A stretch of 64,000 nt of DNA from CADEDH01 sp965262175 (GTDB lineage: Bacteria > Actinomycetota > Acidimicrobiia > Acidimicrobiales > SZUA-35). The notes below the pieces were generated by a model. It had not been told where the DNA came from. It worked only from the letters and a program-made list of their open reading frames with translations, and ran no database searches. The DNA is taken from NCBI GenBank assembly GCA_965262175.1, contig CBDHES010000002.1, positions 2,666,001 to 2,730,000 of the forward strand, in the 5' to 3' direction. A program made the position numbers and the translations under genes. Positions 50,718 to 58,496 of this stretch are shown here, one piece after another. How positions within the stretch are numbered: the first letter of the stretch is position 1; every line of letters begins with the position of its first letter.

Positions 50718-51308
50718 ATGCTGGACCAGCTCATCGCCGACACCCGTGACCTGCTCCGCCGCAAGGCGGTCAGCGAGTTCGACCCGCCGATCGAGCTCGC
50801 CTCCGGTCAGCTCTCCCGGTACTTCATCGACGGCAAGGCCGGATTGGCCGAGGCGGCCGACCTCCGCCTGGCCTGCCGGACCATCCACCACCTGGTCGAC
50901 GACGCAGGGATCGCCTACGAGGCGGCCGGGGGCCTGACGCTCGGAGCCGATCACCTGGCGGTCGGTGTGGCGCTCGTCGCCGATCGGTCGTGGTTCTTCG
51001 TCCGCAAGGAGCCGAAGGGTCGGGGGACCGGCCGGCAGATCGAGGGCGCCCCGGTGGGGCCGGGGTCTCGGGTGTTGATCGTCGAGGATGTGGTGAGCAC
51101 CGGCGGCTCGATGCTGAAGGCGATCGACGTCGTCGTCGGAGCCGGGGCGACCGTGGTGGCCGCCTCGACACTCATCGACCGGGGTGGCGGAGCGGTCGAC
51201 GCCCTCGCCGACCGGGGCATCCCCTACTTCCCGATCGCCACCCATCTGGACCTCGACCTCCCGCCGGTGGCCCCCGCCGGCGCCCCCGGTGTCGGAGCCG
51301 GCCGATGA
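50718..51308 (+). CDS. pyrE: orotate phosphoribosyltransferase
   Basis: A 196-aa enzyme joining orotate and PRPP to OMP, the fifth step of UMP synthesis. The PRPP-binding motif VLIVEDVVSTGGSM lies at about residues 117-130. Other marks are SEFDPPIELASGQLSRYFIDGKAGL (substrate loop), AAGGLTLGADHLAVGVAL and FFVRKEPKGRGTGRQIEG, with the flexible catalytic loop KEPKGRG. The ribosome binding site GAGGAGG supports the ATG. It overlaps pyrC by 4 bp, so two pyrimidine steps are made together. Confidence 0.92.
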   Translation: MLDQLIADTRDLLRRKAVSEFDPPIELASGQLSRYFIDGKAGLAEAADLRLACRTIHHLVDDAGIAYEAAGGLTLGADHLAVGVALVADRSWFFVRKEPKGRGTGRQIEGAPVGPGSRVLIVEDVVSTGGSMLKAIDVVVGAGATVVAASTLIDRGGGAVDALADRGIPYFPIATHLDLDLPPVAPAGAPGVGAGR

Positions 51309-52411
51309 GCGGCATCGACGACAGCGGGTCGGTCGCCCTCGACCTGGCCGTCCCCGACGACTGGCACGTGCACCTCCGCGACGACGACCTGTTGACGACG
51401 GTGGCGCCGATCACCGCTCGCACCTTCCGCTACGCCCTGGTCATGCCCAACCTGGTCCCACCGATCTGCGCCACCGACGACGCCGCGGCCTACCGGGATC
51501 GGATCATGGCCGCCGCCGGGCCGCACGCCCGGGCCGACTTCACGCCGATCATGGCCCTCTACCTGAACGACGACGTTCGCATCGACGACTTCGAGCGGGG
51601 TGTCGACGGCGGCATCGTCCACGCCGCCAAGTACTACCCGGCCGGGGCCACGACCAACTCTGAGGGCGGTGGCGACTCCCTGGCCGGCGTCCGCCCGATT
51701 CTGGAGTGGATGGCCGAGCGGGGCGTTCCCCTCCTGGTCCACGCCGAGTCGACCGATCCGGCGATCGACATCTACGACCGCGAGGCCCACTTCCTCGACA
51801 CCGAGCTGGCTCCGGCGATCGCCGCCACCCCCGGCCTGACGGTGACCGTGGAGCACCTGTCGACGGCCCGGGGCGTCGAGTTCGTCCGGGACCACGACCG
51901 GGTCTGGGGGACGATCACCCCCCACCACCTGGCGTGCGATCGATCCGACCTGCTGGCCAACGGGCTCCTTCCCGATCTGTACTGCAAGCCGATCATCAAC
52001 TCCGCAGCCGATCGGGAGGCTCTGGTCGCCGCCGCCACCTCGGGTTCGGACCGGTTCTTCCTGGGGACCGACTCGGCGCCCCACCCCAAGGCCGACAAGC
52101 ACGGGCCTCGGGCCAAGCCCGGGATCTTCAATGCGCCCTTCGCCCTGCCGGTCGTGGCCGAGGTCTTCCACCGGGCGGGGGCGCTCGACCACCTCGAGGC
52201 GTTCACCTCTCGCAACGGGTGTGAGCGTTACGGGTTCCCACCCTCGACGGAGCGGATCCGGCTGACCAGGCGGGAGCCGACCGACGGTCCGGCCGTCCCC
52301 GAGACGGTCGTGACGGCGTCGGGTGAGGTGGTCACCATCTTCGGTGTGGCCGAAGCCCGCCGGTGGGAGGTGGCCGACGTGGCCGATGTCGGCGAGGTGG
52401 TCCCGAGCTGA
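51305..52411 (+). CDS. pyrC: dihydroorotase (E. coli PyrC type)
   Basis: A 368-aa zinc amidohydrolase closing carbamoyl-aspartate to dihydroorotate. Zinc ligands His21 and His23 are in DDWHVHLRD, the carbamylated Lys is in AAKYYPAGATTNS near residue 108, further His are in LLVHAES and TVEHLST, and the catalytic Asp is in FLGTDSAPH. KPIINSAADREAL and the substrate loop are also present. It is the short class II form, unlike the class I enzyme usual in actinobacterial pyr operons, which hints at separate ancestry. It overlaps pyrE by 4 bp. Confidence 0.92.
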   Translation: MSGIDDSGSVALDLAVPDDWHVHLRDDDLLTTVAPITARTFRYALVMPNLVPPICATDDAAAYRDRIMAAAGPHARADFTPIMALYLNDDVRIDDFERGVDGGIVHAAKYYPAGATTNSEGGGDSLAGVRPILEWMAERGVPLLVHAESTDPAIDIYDREAHFLDTELAPAIAATPGLTVTVEHLSTARGVEFVRDHDRVWGTITPHHLACDRSDLLANGLLPDLYCKPIINSAADREALVAAATSGSDRFFLGTDSAPHPKADKHGPRAKPGIFNAPFALPVVAEVFHRAGALDHLEAFTSRNGCERYGFPPSTERIRLTRREPTDGPAVPETVVTASGEVVTIFGVAEARRWEVADVADVGEVVPS

Positions 52412-53364
52412 GGGCCGTCGGCGGGAGGACGGCACGGCGGCGGGAGCTGATCGGGTTCTTCGTCGCGCTCGCCGTCGTGGCGGTGACGATGGCGACGACC
52501 GGGTGCATCGAGACCACCACCGGCTCCGGCTCCGGCTCCGGAACTGGAACTGGGGACGGGGCCGGTGACGGGGCCGGGGATGGGCCGGGCCGGATCGAGG
52601 ACGGGACGGTCGAGGCCGGCGGTGCCGACCTCGGATCGTCGATCACGATCGACCGGGTGATCGACGGCGACTCGCTCGAGGCGACGGTGGAAGGGCAGCC
52701 GACCGAGATCCGACTGCTGGGCATCAACGCCCCCGAGCTCCGGACGGTCGCCGGCACCGAGACCTGCGCCGGGCGGACCGCCCGGGACGAGCTCGACGGG
52801 TTGCTGGCGGGGGCGACGACCCTCCGGTTCCTTGCCGACGACGTCGACCGGTTCGGTCGCCAGCTGGGGGTGATCGTGGCCGACGGGATACCGGTCACCG
52901 AGTCGATGGTGGCCGCCGGATGGGCGCTGGCCCTGTGGTCGGGTGACGATCCGGCACTGGTGGAGCTGATGCGATCGGCGGCCGACGCCGAGCGGGGCTG
53001 GTGGGGGACCGGATGCGGGACGCCGGCCGGTCCGGGCCTCGCCTTCGGCGGCGAGCAGGCCAACCCACCGGGGCCCGACGGCGACCGCCTGGCCGACGAA
53101 TGGGTCGAGGTGGTCAACGACGGTCCCCAGCCGATCGATCTCGACGGGTGGACGATCAGGGACGAGACGACCAGCAACCGCTTCGTCATCGAGGGTGTGG
53201 TGATCGAGGCGGGAGCCGCCGTCAGGTTCCGGACCGGGTCCGGCTCGTCGACGGCGACCGACTACTTCCTCGGGGAGGAGTTCCCGTTCTGGTCGAACGG
53301 CGGCGACACCGCGCTGCTGATCGATCCCGACGGTGCTATCGCCGCCCACCGATTCATCGGCTGA
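52363..53364 (+). CDS. SNase-like thermonuclease lipoprotein with C-terminal lamin-tail domain
   Basis: The protein is about 333 aa. The signal sequence ELIGFFVALAVVAVTMATTGC ends in a lipobox Cys, followed by a Gly/Ser/Thr/Asp spacer. The nuclease domain has ITIDRVIDGDSLEATVEGQPTEIRLLGINAPEL, then FLADDVDRFGRQLGVIVADG and AAGWALALW, matching staphylococcal-nuclease folds with Arg and Asp catalytic positions. A lamin-tail-like beta domain follows (LADEWVEVVNDGPQPIDLDGWTIRDETTSNRFVI). It should degrade nucleic acids at the cell surface. The start is uncertain: GTG 52363 overlaps pyrC by 49 bp, and no other ATG/GTG precedes the signal peptide in frame. Confidence 0.8.
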   Translation: MGGGRRGRCRRGGPELRAVGGRTARRRELIGFFVALAVVAVTMATTGCIETTTGSGSGSGTGTGDGAGDGAGDGPGRIEDGTVEAGGADLGSSITIDRVIDGDSLEATVEGQPTEIRLLGINAPELRTVAGTETCAGRTARDELDGLLAGATTLRFLADDVDRFGRQLGVIVADGIPVTESMVAAGWALALWSGDDPALVELMRSAADAERGWWGTGCGTPAGPGLAFGGEQANPPGPDGDRLADEWVEVVNDGPQPIDLDGWTIRDETTSNRFVIEGVVIEAGAAVRFRTGSGSSTATDYFLGEEFPFWSNGGDTALLIDPDGAIAAHRFIG

Positions 53365-53418
53365 TCGTCGTCGCCGACCGGGTCTCGACCCGCCCGTGCC
53401 CTCCGGTGATCGTCGATC

Positions 53419-53916
53419 TCAGCGGGGTGGAACGCCGCCGGCGATCGTGACCAGGGCGGCCCGGACCTGATCGGGGTCGGCGCCCTCGGCGCAGGCGAGG
53501 AGGGCCCGTCGCCACGCGGCGGCGACCATCTCCCCCAACGGTGAGCCGATCCGGCCGACCAGGACGTCGGTGATCGGGTCGTCGGCGGGCTCGGGTGGTG
53601 GTTCGCCGACGAGCCGGAGGAAGCCGGCCCGCAGCGGGTAGTCGAGGGCCACGACCAGAGCCGGCGCCAGGTCTGGCTGGGATTCGAACGCTCCCTCCAT
53701 CCGATCGACGATCCGTTGCTCGACGTCGCGCCGGACGACCTGGTACAGCCCGAGCTTCGATCCGAAGTGGTGGTAGAGGGGGCCGGTCGTCGTCTCGGCC
53801 GATCTGGCCAACTCGCTGACGGCAACCGACTCGAACCCCCGCGCACCGAACTCGGCCAGGGCGGCCAGCACCAGCCGACCCCGCGCCGTCTTCTTCGTCG
53901 GCATCCACGCTGCCAC
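53419..53916 (-). CDS. TetR-family transcriptional repressor
   Basis: The protein has 165 aa. The N-terminal helix-turn-helix reads RLVLAALAEFGARGFESVAVSELARSAETTTGPLYHHFGSKLGLY, with the typical GPLYHHFGSK recognition helix. The C-terminal helices form a small ligand domain. It is shorter than the usual 190-210 aa, but the ORF is uninterrupted. It is divergent from a small VOC gene 38 bp away, and their -10 boxes share the word ATAATCG, so the repressor likely controls both. The ligand is unknown; the VOC protein might bind or remove it. Confidence 0.87.
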   Translation of the reverse strand: MAAWMPTKKTARGRLVLAALAEFGARGFESVAVSELARSAETTTGPLYHHFGSKLGLYQVVRRDVEQRIVDRMEGAFESQPDLAPALVVALDYPLRAGFLRLVGEPPPEPADDPITDVLVGRIGSPLGEMVAAAWRRALLACAEGADPDQVRAALVTIAGGVPPR

Positions 53917-53922
53917 CCCTTG

Positions 53923-53950
53923 ATAATCGCATATCTGAAGGCCATAATCG
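53923..53950. promoter_or_regulatory. divergent leaderless promoters and candidate TetR operator (ATAATCG repeated)
   Basis: ATAATCG occurs at 53923-53929 and 53944-53950, 21 bp apart (two helical turns). The first contains the minus-strand -10 (GATTAT, 6 nt before the TetR GTG). The second contains the plus-strand -10 (CATAAT, 6 nt before the VOC ATG). A repressor bound here would cover both. Confidence 0.55.
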
Positions 53951-53954
53951 AGTT

Positions 53955-54305
53955 ATGGCTGCACCTCTGGCATTCATCTACCTGCCCACCACCGACCTCG
54001 AGGCGTCGCTTCGCTGGTACCGCGACGAGTTGGGTCACGACGAACTGTGGCGAGAGGGCGACGACACGGTCGGCCTCGCCGTCCCCGATACCGACATCGG
54101 GCTCATGCTCGATCGTGTCCCGGTCGGCGACGAGAGCGGACCGGGGCCGATGTTCCTCACCGACGACGTCGAGAAGTTCGTCGCCGACCATCCCGAGTTG
54201 GAGCCGGCGACACCGGTGATCGCCATCCCCGACGGTGCCCTGGTCAGCTTCCGCGACCCTGCGGGCAATTGGGTCTACGTGCTCGATCAGCACCAGGCCG
54301 TGTAG
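53955..54305 (+). CDS. small VOC-superfamily protein
   Basis: The protein has 116 aa. FIYLPTTDLEASLRWYRDELGHDELWREGDDTVGLAV and VSFRDPAGNWVYVLDQHQ are the two halves of one VOC module, with WYRDELG and DPAGN-V typical of glyoxalase/bleomycin-resistance-like proteins. Metal ligands are only partly kept (no clear first His), so it may bind rather than transform a compound. The start is leaderless, with ATG 6 nt after CATAAT. It is divergent from a TetR gene, a common layout for compound-sensing pairs. Confidence 0.83.
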   Translation: MAAPLAFIYLPTTDLEASLRWYRDELGHDELWREGDDTVGLAVPDTDIGLMLDRVPVGDESGPGPMFLTDDVEKFVADHPELEPATPVIAIPDGALVSFRDPAGNWVYVLDQHQAV

Positions 54306-54326
54306 GGGCTGGCCGATCGCGTCCCG

Positions 54327-55226
54327 TCAGTCGATCACGAAGCCGATCGCCAGGCCGATCGGGATGACGACCCACGGGGCGAAGGTCAGCACGACGGCGA
54401 TCAGGGCGATCTGGCGGGACTTGTCTCTCGGTGGCCGACCGCAGCGGCCGATCGTCTCCCACAGGGCGTCGATCGGCCGTTCGGTGGTCAACCGGATCCG
54501 GCGGCGGGCCACCGCCGCACCGCGGAGGAAGGTCCAGGCCAGGCCGGCGATGAGCAGGCCGAGGATGAGGACCGCCCCGGCCCGGGCCCAGAAGGTCGAC
54601 AGCGCCGACGTCGCGGTGGAGATCGCCACGTTGGCGAAGGTCGACAGCACAGCGCCGCCGAGCAGGAAGGTCGGGATCCCGAGCGGGTTCCGCTTGAACC
54701 CCGGGGCGATTCGTTCGGTGTGGATCCGCGCTCGGGTCAGCAGGGGGCGAGCCGGGTCGTCGGGCAGGGTGTTGGCCTCCCGGCGGGCGTAGAGCCGGGC
54801 CATCGCATCGACCACCGACGCCTGGTAGCTGCGGACGATGTACCGGGCGACCCGCTGCACGATCATGGCGGCGATCGGGCCGAGGGGGCCCACGCCCGAC
54901 ACCTTCACCCCCCGAGCGCCGTTGCGGTCGAGGACCTCGAGGGCTCGGACGGCGAGGGTGTGGGCGCGAAGAAACCGTTGGGGGTGGCCGAGCGGTCGAG
55001 GTGACGACAACTCCAGCACGATGTCGGCGTCGACGTGGTCGCTGGCCCCGAACCCCTCGAGGATGCGCCCCGCGGCCTCCGAGTCGTTCTTGCGGAAGGC
55101 CTGGAACGCCTCGAACCGCTCGTCGAGGTCGTCGAGCAGCAGGGTCCGCTCATCGGTGTCGGCATCGTGGCGCTGATCGGCTGACGCGTCGTCGCCGATC
55201 GGTTCGACGACCTCCGGATTGCTCAT
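54327..55226 (-). CDS. membrane protein of unknown function
   Basis: The protein has 299 aa. The N-terminal two thirds are polar, with a helical stretch (LLLDDLDERFEAFQAFRKNDSEAAGRILEGFGASDHVDADIVLEL). A short hydrophobic region follows (GVGPLGPIAAMIVQRVARYIV), and three TM helices lie near the end (AVLSTFANVAISTATSALSTFWA, GAVLILGLLIAGLAWTFL, IALIAVVLTFAPWVVIPIGLAIGFVID). No family is recognised. A GAGGAGCGG ribosome binding site supports the ATG at 55226 over longer frames. It shares a symmetric divergent promoter with the VOC gene at 55296. Confidence 0.6.
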   Translation of the reverse strand: MSNPEVVEPIGDDASADQRHDADTDERTLLLDDLDERFEAFQAFRKNDSEAAGRILEGFGASDHVDADIVLELSSPRPLGHPQRFLRAHTLAVRALEVLDRNGARGVKVSGVGPLGPIAAMIVQRVARYIVRSYQASVVDAMARLYARREANTLPDDPARPLLTRARIHTERIAPGFKRNPLGIPTFLLGGAVLSTFANVAISTATSALSTFWARAGAVLILGLLIAGLAWTFLRGAAVARRRIRLTTERPIDALWETIGRCGRPPRDKSRQIALIAVVLTFAPWVVIPIGLAIGFVID

Positions 55227-55282
55227 CGTCCGCTCCTCGGATCGGTGCGGCACCGGGCCAGCCGCTCCCGAGTGGGGGACAG

Positions 55283-55289
55283 TAATGTA
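55283..55289. promoter_or_regulatory. symmetric bidirectional -10 (TAATGT / TACATT)
   Basis: The plus strand reads TAATGT at 55283-55288, 7 nt before the ATG at 55296 (leaderless). The minus strand reads TACATT at 55289-55284, serving the membrane-protein gene. The two boxes overlap by five bases. Confidence 0.6.
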
Positions 55290-55295
55290 GGCCGT

Positions 55296-55814
55296 ATGAC
55301 CCAGCAATCGGATGGCGCTACGGCGTCCCAGCCCGTCGATCGGACCGCCGAGTGGGATGAGCTCCGGGCCCGGTACCTGGCCGGTCCGGGGGAGCGACCG
55401 GCGTCCACCGCCCGCGGGGTGCACCATGCGGCTCTGTTGTCGTCCGACGTGGCGACGACGATCGAGTTCTACCAGGGTCTGCTCGAGTTCCCCCTGACCG
55501 AGCTGTTCGAGAACCGTGACTACCCCGGCTCGACCCACTTCTTCTTCGACATCGGAAACGGCAACGCCCTGGCCTTCTTCGATTTCCCCGGCCTCGACCT
55601 CGGCCCCTATGCCGAGGTCCTCGGCGGGCACCACCACCTGGCGATCTCGGTCGAGCCCGACACGTGGCGCCGCCTCAAGGCCAAGCTCGACGATGCCGGG
55701 GTCGGCTACCACGAGGTCGGCGGCACGTCGATCTACTTCGCCGGTCCCGACGGGGAGCGTCTGGAGCTGATCGCCGATCCTCTCGGCGAGATGTACGGCA
55801 CACCGGTTATGTAG
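55296..55814 (+). CDS. VOC-superfamily (glyoxalase-like) protein
   Basis: The protein has 172 aa. After a polar start, GVHHAALLSSDVATTIEFYQGLLEFPLTELFENRDYPGSTHFFFDIGNGNALAFFDF gives the first VOC half, with a His in HHA. HHHLAISVEPDTWRRLKAKLDDAGVGYHEVGGTSIYFAGPDGERLELIADP is the second, with His and the terminal Glu ligand. The pattern suits a metal-dependent dioxygenase or lyase. The leaderless start at 55296 is preferred over an in-frame GTG at 55245. Substrate unknown. Confidence 0.83.
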   Translation: MTQQSDGATASQPVDRTAEWDELRARYLAGPGERPASTARGVHHAALLSSDVATTIEFYQGLLEFPLTELFENRDYPGSTHFFFDIGNGNALAFFDFPGLDLGPYAEVLGGHHHLAISVEPDTWRRLKAKLDDAGVGYHEVGGTSIYFAGPDGERLELIADPLGEMYGTPVM

Positions 55815-55893
55815 CGACGGGCCGGCCGTCTATCCGGTCGAGCTGCCGATCCGCGAGCCGAGGGGGTGGTCGGTGTCGGGTTTGGTGCTGCCG

Positions 55894-55899
55894 TAGGGT
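55894..55899 (+). promoter_or_regulatory. -10 box (TAGGGT) of the kinase-WD40 gene
   Basis: TAGGGT precedes a short leader with GGAGGGG about 5 nt before the ATG at 55922. Confidence 0.45.
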
Positions 55900-55921
55900 G
55901 TTGGGGGTATGGAGGGGCGGG

Positions 55922-57966
55922 ATGGCTGAGGTCGATCTCGGTATTGATGGGTTGGAGCAGTACAAGCTCGTCGGTCGGGGTGGGTTTGCTGCGGTGTATG
56001 CGGCGTGGGATCGGCGGTTCCGGCGTTGGGTGGCGGTGAAGGTCCTCGACGCGCTCGATGACGATGGGCGCCGTCGGTTTGATCGTGAGTTGGGGTTGAT
56101 GGGGCAGTTCGATGACGAGGTTCATATCGTCACGCCCTACCGCGATGGGTATACGACGTTGGGGTCGCCGTATCTGGTGATGGAGTACTTGGCGGGTGGG
56201 TCGCTCCAGCAACTCATCGATGAGGATGGTCCCCTTCCTCTTGACGTTGCGGTCTCGTATGTTGCTCCGGTTGCGGTGGCGTTGGGTCGAGCGCATTCGG
56301 GTGGGGTGCTGCACCGTGATGTGAAGCCGGCGAACATTTTGCTCACGGCGAACGGGGTGGCGAAGTTGACCGATTTCGGGATCGCCACCATCCGGGAGGC
56401 AACGGCGACTCAGGTGGCGTTCACCCTGGCGCACAGCCCGCCCGAGACCTTCACCACGGGGGTCGATGACCGCGATGAGCGGTCCGACCTGTACTCCCTC
56501 GCCTCGACGCTCTACACGCTCGTCACCGGCCGTCCGCCCTTTGCCCCCGCCGGCGCCCAGGACTCCCAGTTGGCGTACATGCGTCGCATCGAAACCAACG
56601 CCGTTCCCCCCACCGGCCACGATCCCCTCGACGCGTTCTTCGCCACCGCCCTCGCCAAAGACCCCGACGACCGGTACCCGACCGCGGCCCAGTTCACCAC
56701 AGCCCTCACCACCACCGTTGCCACCGGTGCCAGGGGTGAGAACGATACCGGCGTCGCACCGGCCCCTCCCGATCCCGACCCCGACTCGCCCGACCCTCCG
56801 CCAATCGACGACGACACGACCCAGGTCGACAACCGCCCACCGAATCCAGCACCCGATCCCACCCCCCGGACCAGTCGGATCACAGGCCCGGGGCTGGGTT
56901 TGGGCTGTCGCGGGCCGCCGCCCTCGCCGTCGTGGTGATCATCGGCGGGCTCCTCGCCACCCGAGACCAAGGCGACGACGCCACCAGCCCCACCAGCTCC
57001 ATCAGCGACGCCACCGAGACGACGTCGACACCGGCGACCGAAGACACGACAGCGTCCCCATCGCCACACGACCTCTCGGCCTCCCGATCACCTACACCGG
57101 CCACACCACCAGCGTGTTGTCGGTGGTGCAGTTGGCCAACGGTTTGGTGGCCTCCGCCAGCGACGATGACACGGTGCAGGTGTGGGATCCGGCCGACCCC
57201 GACACGACGATCGCTACCTACACCGGCCACACCGCCAGCGTGCGGGCGGTGGTGCAGTTGGCTGACGGTTTGGTGGCCTCCGCCAGCTTCGATAGACACG
57301 GTGCAGGTGTGGGATCCGGCTGACCCCGACACGACGATCGCGACCTACACCGGCCACACCGACGAGCGTGAGGTCGGTGGTGCAGTTGGCTGACGGTCGG
57401 GTGGCCTCCGCCAGCTGTCGATGACACGGTGCAGGTGTGGGATCCGGCCGACCCCGGCACGACGATCGCTACCTACACCGGCCACACCCCCCCGTGTTGT
57501 CGGTGGTGCAGTTGGCTGACGGTTTGGTGGCCTCCGCGGTTTCGATGGCACGGTGCAGGTGTGGGATCCGGCCGATCCCGGGACGACGATCGCGACCTAC
57601 ACCGGCCACACCGTCCCCGTGAACTCGGTGGTGCAGTTGGCTGACGGTTTGGTGGCCTCCGCCAGCTGGGATGAGCACGGTGCAGGTGTGGGATCCGGCC
57701 GACCCCGGCACCACGATCGCGACCTACACCGGCCACACCAGCTGGGTGTACTCGGTGGTGCAGTTGGCTGACGGTTTGGTGGCCTCCGCCAGCGGCGATG
57801 ACACGGTGCAGGTGTGGGATCCGGCTGACCCCGAGCACGACGATCGCTACCTACACCGGCCACACCGCGACCGTGTTGTCGGTGGTGCAGTTGGCTAACG
57901 GTTTGGTGGCCTCCGCCAGCCGGTATCGATGGCACGGTGCAGGTGTGGGATCCGGCTGGTTTGTGA
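55922..57966 (+). pseudogene. Ser/Thr kinase - TM - WD40 repeat gene, frame-disrupted (decay or consensus error)
   Basis: The kinase half is intact from 55922: EVDLGIDGLEQYKLVGRGGFAAVY, Lys40 in WVAVKVL, HRDVKPANI, TDFGIAT and PPETFTT. After a Pro/Asp linker the frame stops at 56938, but the next frame continues as a TM helix (LAVVVIIGGLLAT) and Thr-rich stalk. A third frame then gives WD40 repeats (YTGHTTSVLSVVQLANGLVASAS, TVQVWDPADPDTTIA). Seven repeats of 42 codons follow, with a frame change in nearly every unit, ending at a TGA at 57964-57966. Without the indels this would be one kinase-TM-propeller receptor of about 680 aa. Codons have more T/G at third positions than neighbouring genes. 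Confidence 0.75.
57090..57959 (+). repeat. seven near-identical WD40-coding units of about 126 bp
   Basis: Units start at 57090, 57216, 57343, 57471, 57595, 57722 and 57849, so spacings are 126, 127, 128, 124, 127 and 127. The shared core includes GGTGGTGCAGTTGGC and GGTGCAGGTGTGGGATCCGG. Length changes fall at the few positions that differ between units: after the GHT codons, around the SAS-D codons, and once in the DPADP-T codons. Confidence 0.9.
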
Positions 57967-58017
57967 GGTCGTGGTCGGGTTTGGAGGGGTGTGTGGTGGT
58001 GTCGACGGTGGTCGGTT

Positions 58018-58359
58018 GTGGGGGTTGAGGTGGATTTGGGTATTGCGGGTTTGAGTGATTTCAAGCGGATTGGTTCGGGTGGGTTTGCTCGGGTGTATTC
58101 GGCGTTTGAGGCTGATGCTGGTCGTCGGGTTGCGGTGAAGGTGCTTGAGTCGGTTGATGAGGCGGGGCGTCGGAGCTTTGATCGTGAGCGGTTGACGATG
58201 GGTCAGACGACGGCCCATGACAACATCGTCACGATGTTCCGGTCTGGGTATACGACACCGGATGATCACCCGTTCCTGGTGATGGAGAATATGACGGGCG
58301 GGTCGCTCCAGGACCGTCTGGATGCTGAGGGGCCGTTGGTGTTGAGGTCGGCGGTCAGC
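58018..58359 (+). pseudogene. Ser/Thr kinase truncated in the N-lobe
   Basis: It starts GVEVDLGIAGLSDFKRIGSGGFARVYSAFEADAGRRVAVKVLESVDEAGRRSFDRE, closely matching the preceding kinase. It runs through HDNIVTMFRSGYTTPDDHPFLVMENMTGGSLQDRLDAEGPL. Homology ends at about 58359; no HRD or DFG motif follows and the frame stops at 58518 in unrelated sequence. So only the ATP-binding lobe is left, and it cannot be an active kinase. Start taken as GTG 58018. Codon use is T/G-rich at third positions, like the kinase-WD40 gene, and unlike the sequence after the break. A deletion or rearrangement is the simplest explanation. Confidence 0.75.
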
Positions 58360-58496
58360 TCTGAGAGGTGTGTTCGTTCTCCCTCCGATCGGCGTGTGCC
58401 GTCGGTGAGTATGGCCTCAAGCGATTCGGCGATCGACGACATAACGTTGGCAGCTTCGGAGGCGGCCGCCTCAAGAGCTGACGAGGGTCCAGTCAT
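58266..58496 (-). CDS. small Ala/Ser-rich ORF, probably chimeric or truncated
   Basis: From the ATG at 58496 the frame reads MTGPSSALEAAASEAANVMSSIAESLEAILTDG and continues for about 51 codons before entering the antisense of the kinase remnant, where it becomes meaningless and stops at 58266. The first part has the look of a coiled helical protein, with few features. If real, its original 3' end was lost at the same junction that cut the kinase. No ribosome binding site stands out. Low confidence. Confidence 0.3.
   Translation of the reverse strand: MTGPSSALEAAASEAANVMSSIAESLEAILTDGTRRSEGERTHLSELTADLNTNGPSASRRSWSDPPVIFSITRNG

Noticed and set aside
57090..57959. Regular 124-128-bp repeats resembling a CRISPR or satellite array
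   Set aside because: Units translate into WD40 repeats with GHT, SVVQLADG and VWDPADP motifs, are too long for CRISPR, and have no spacers or cas genes.
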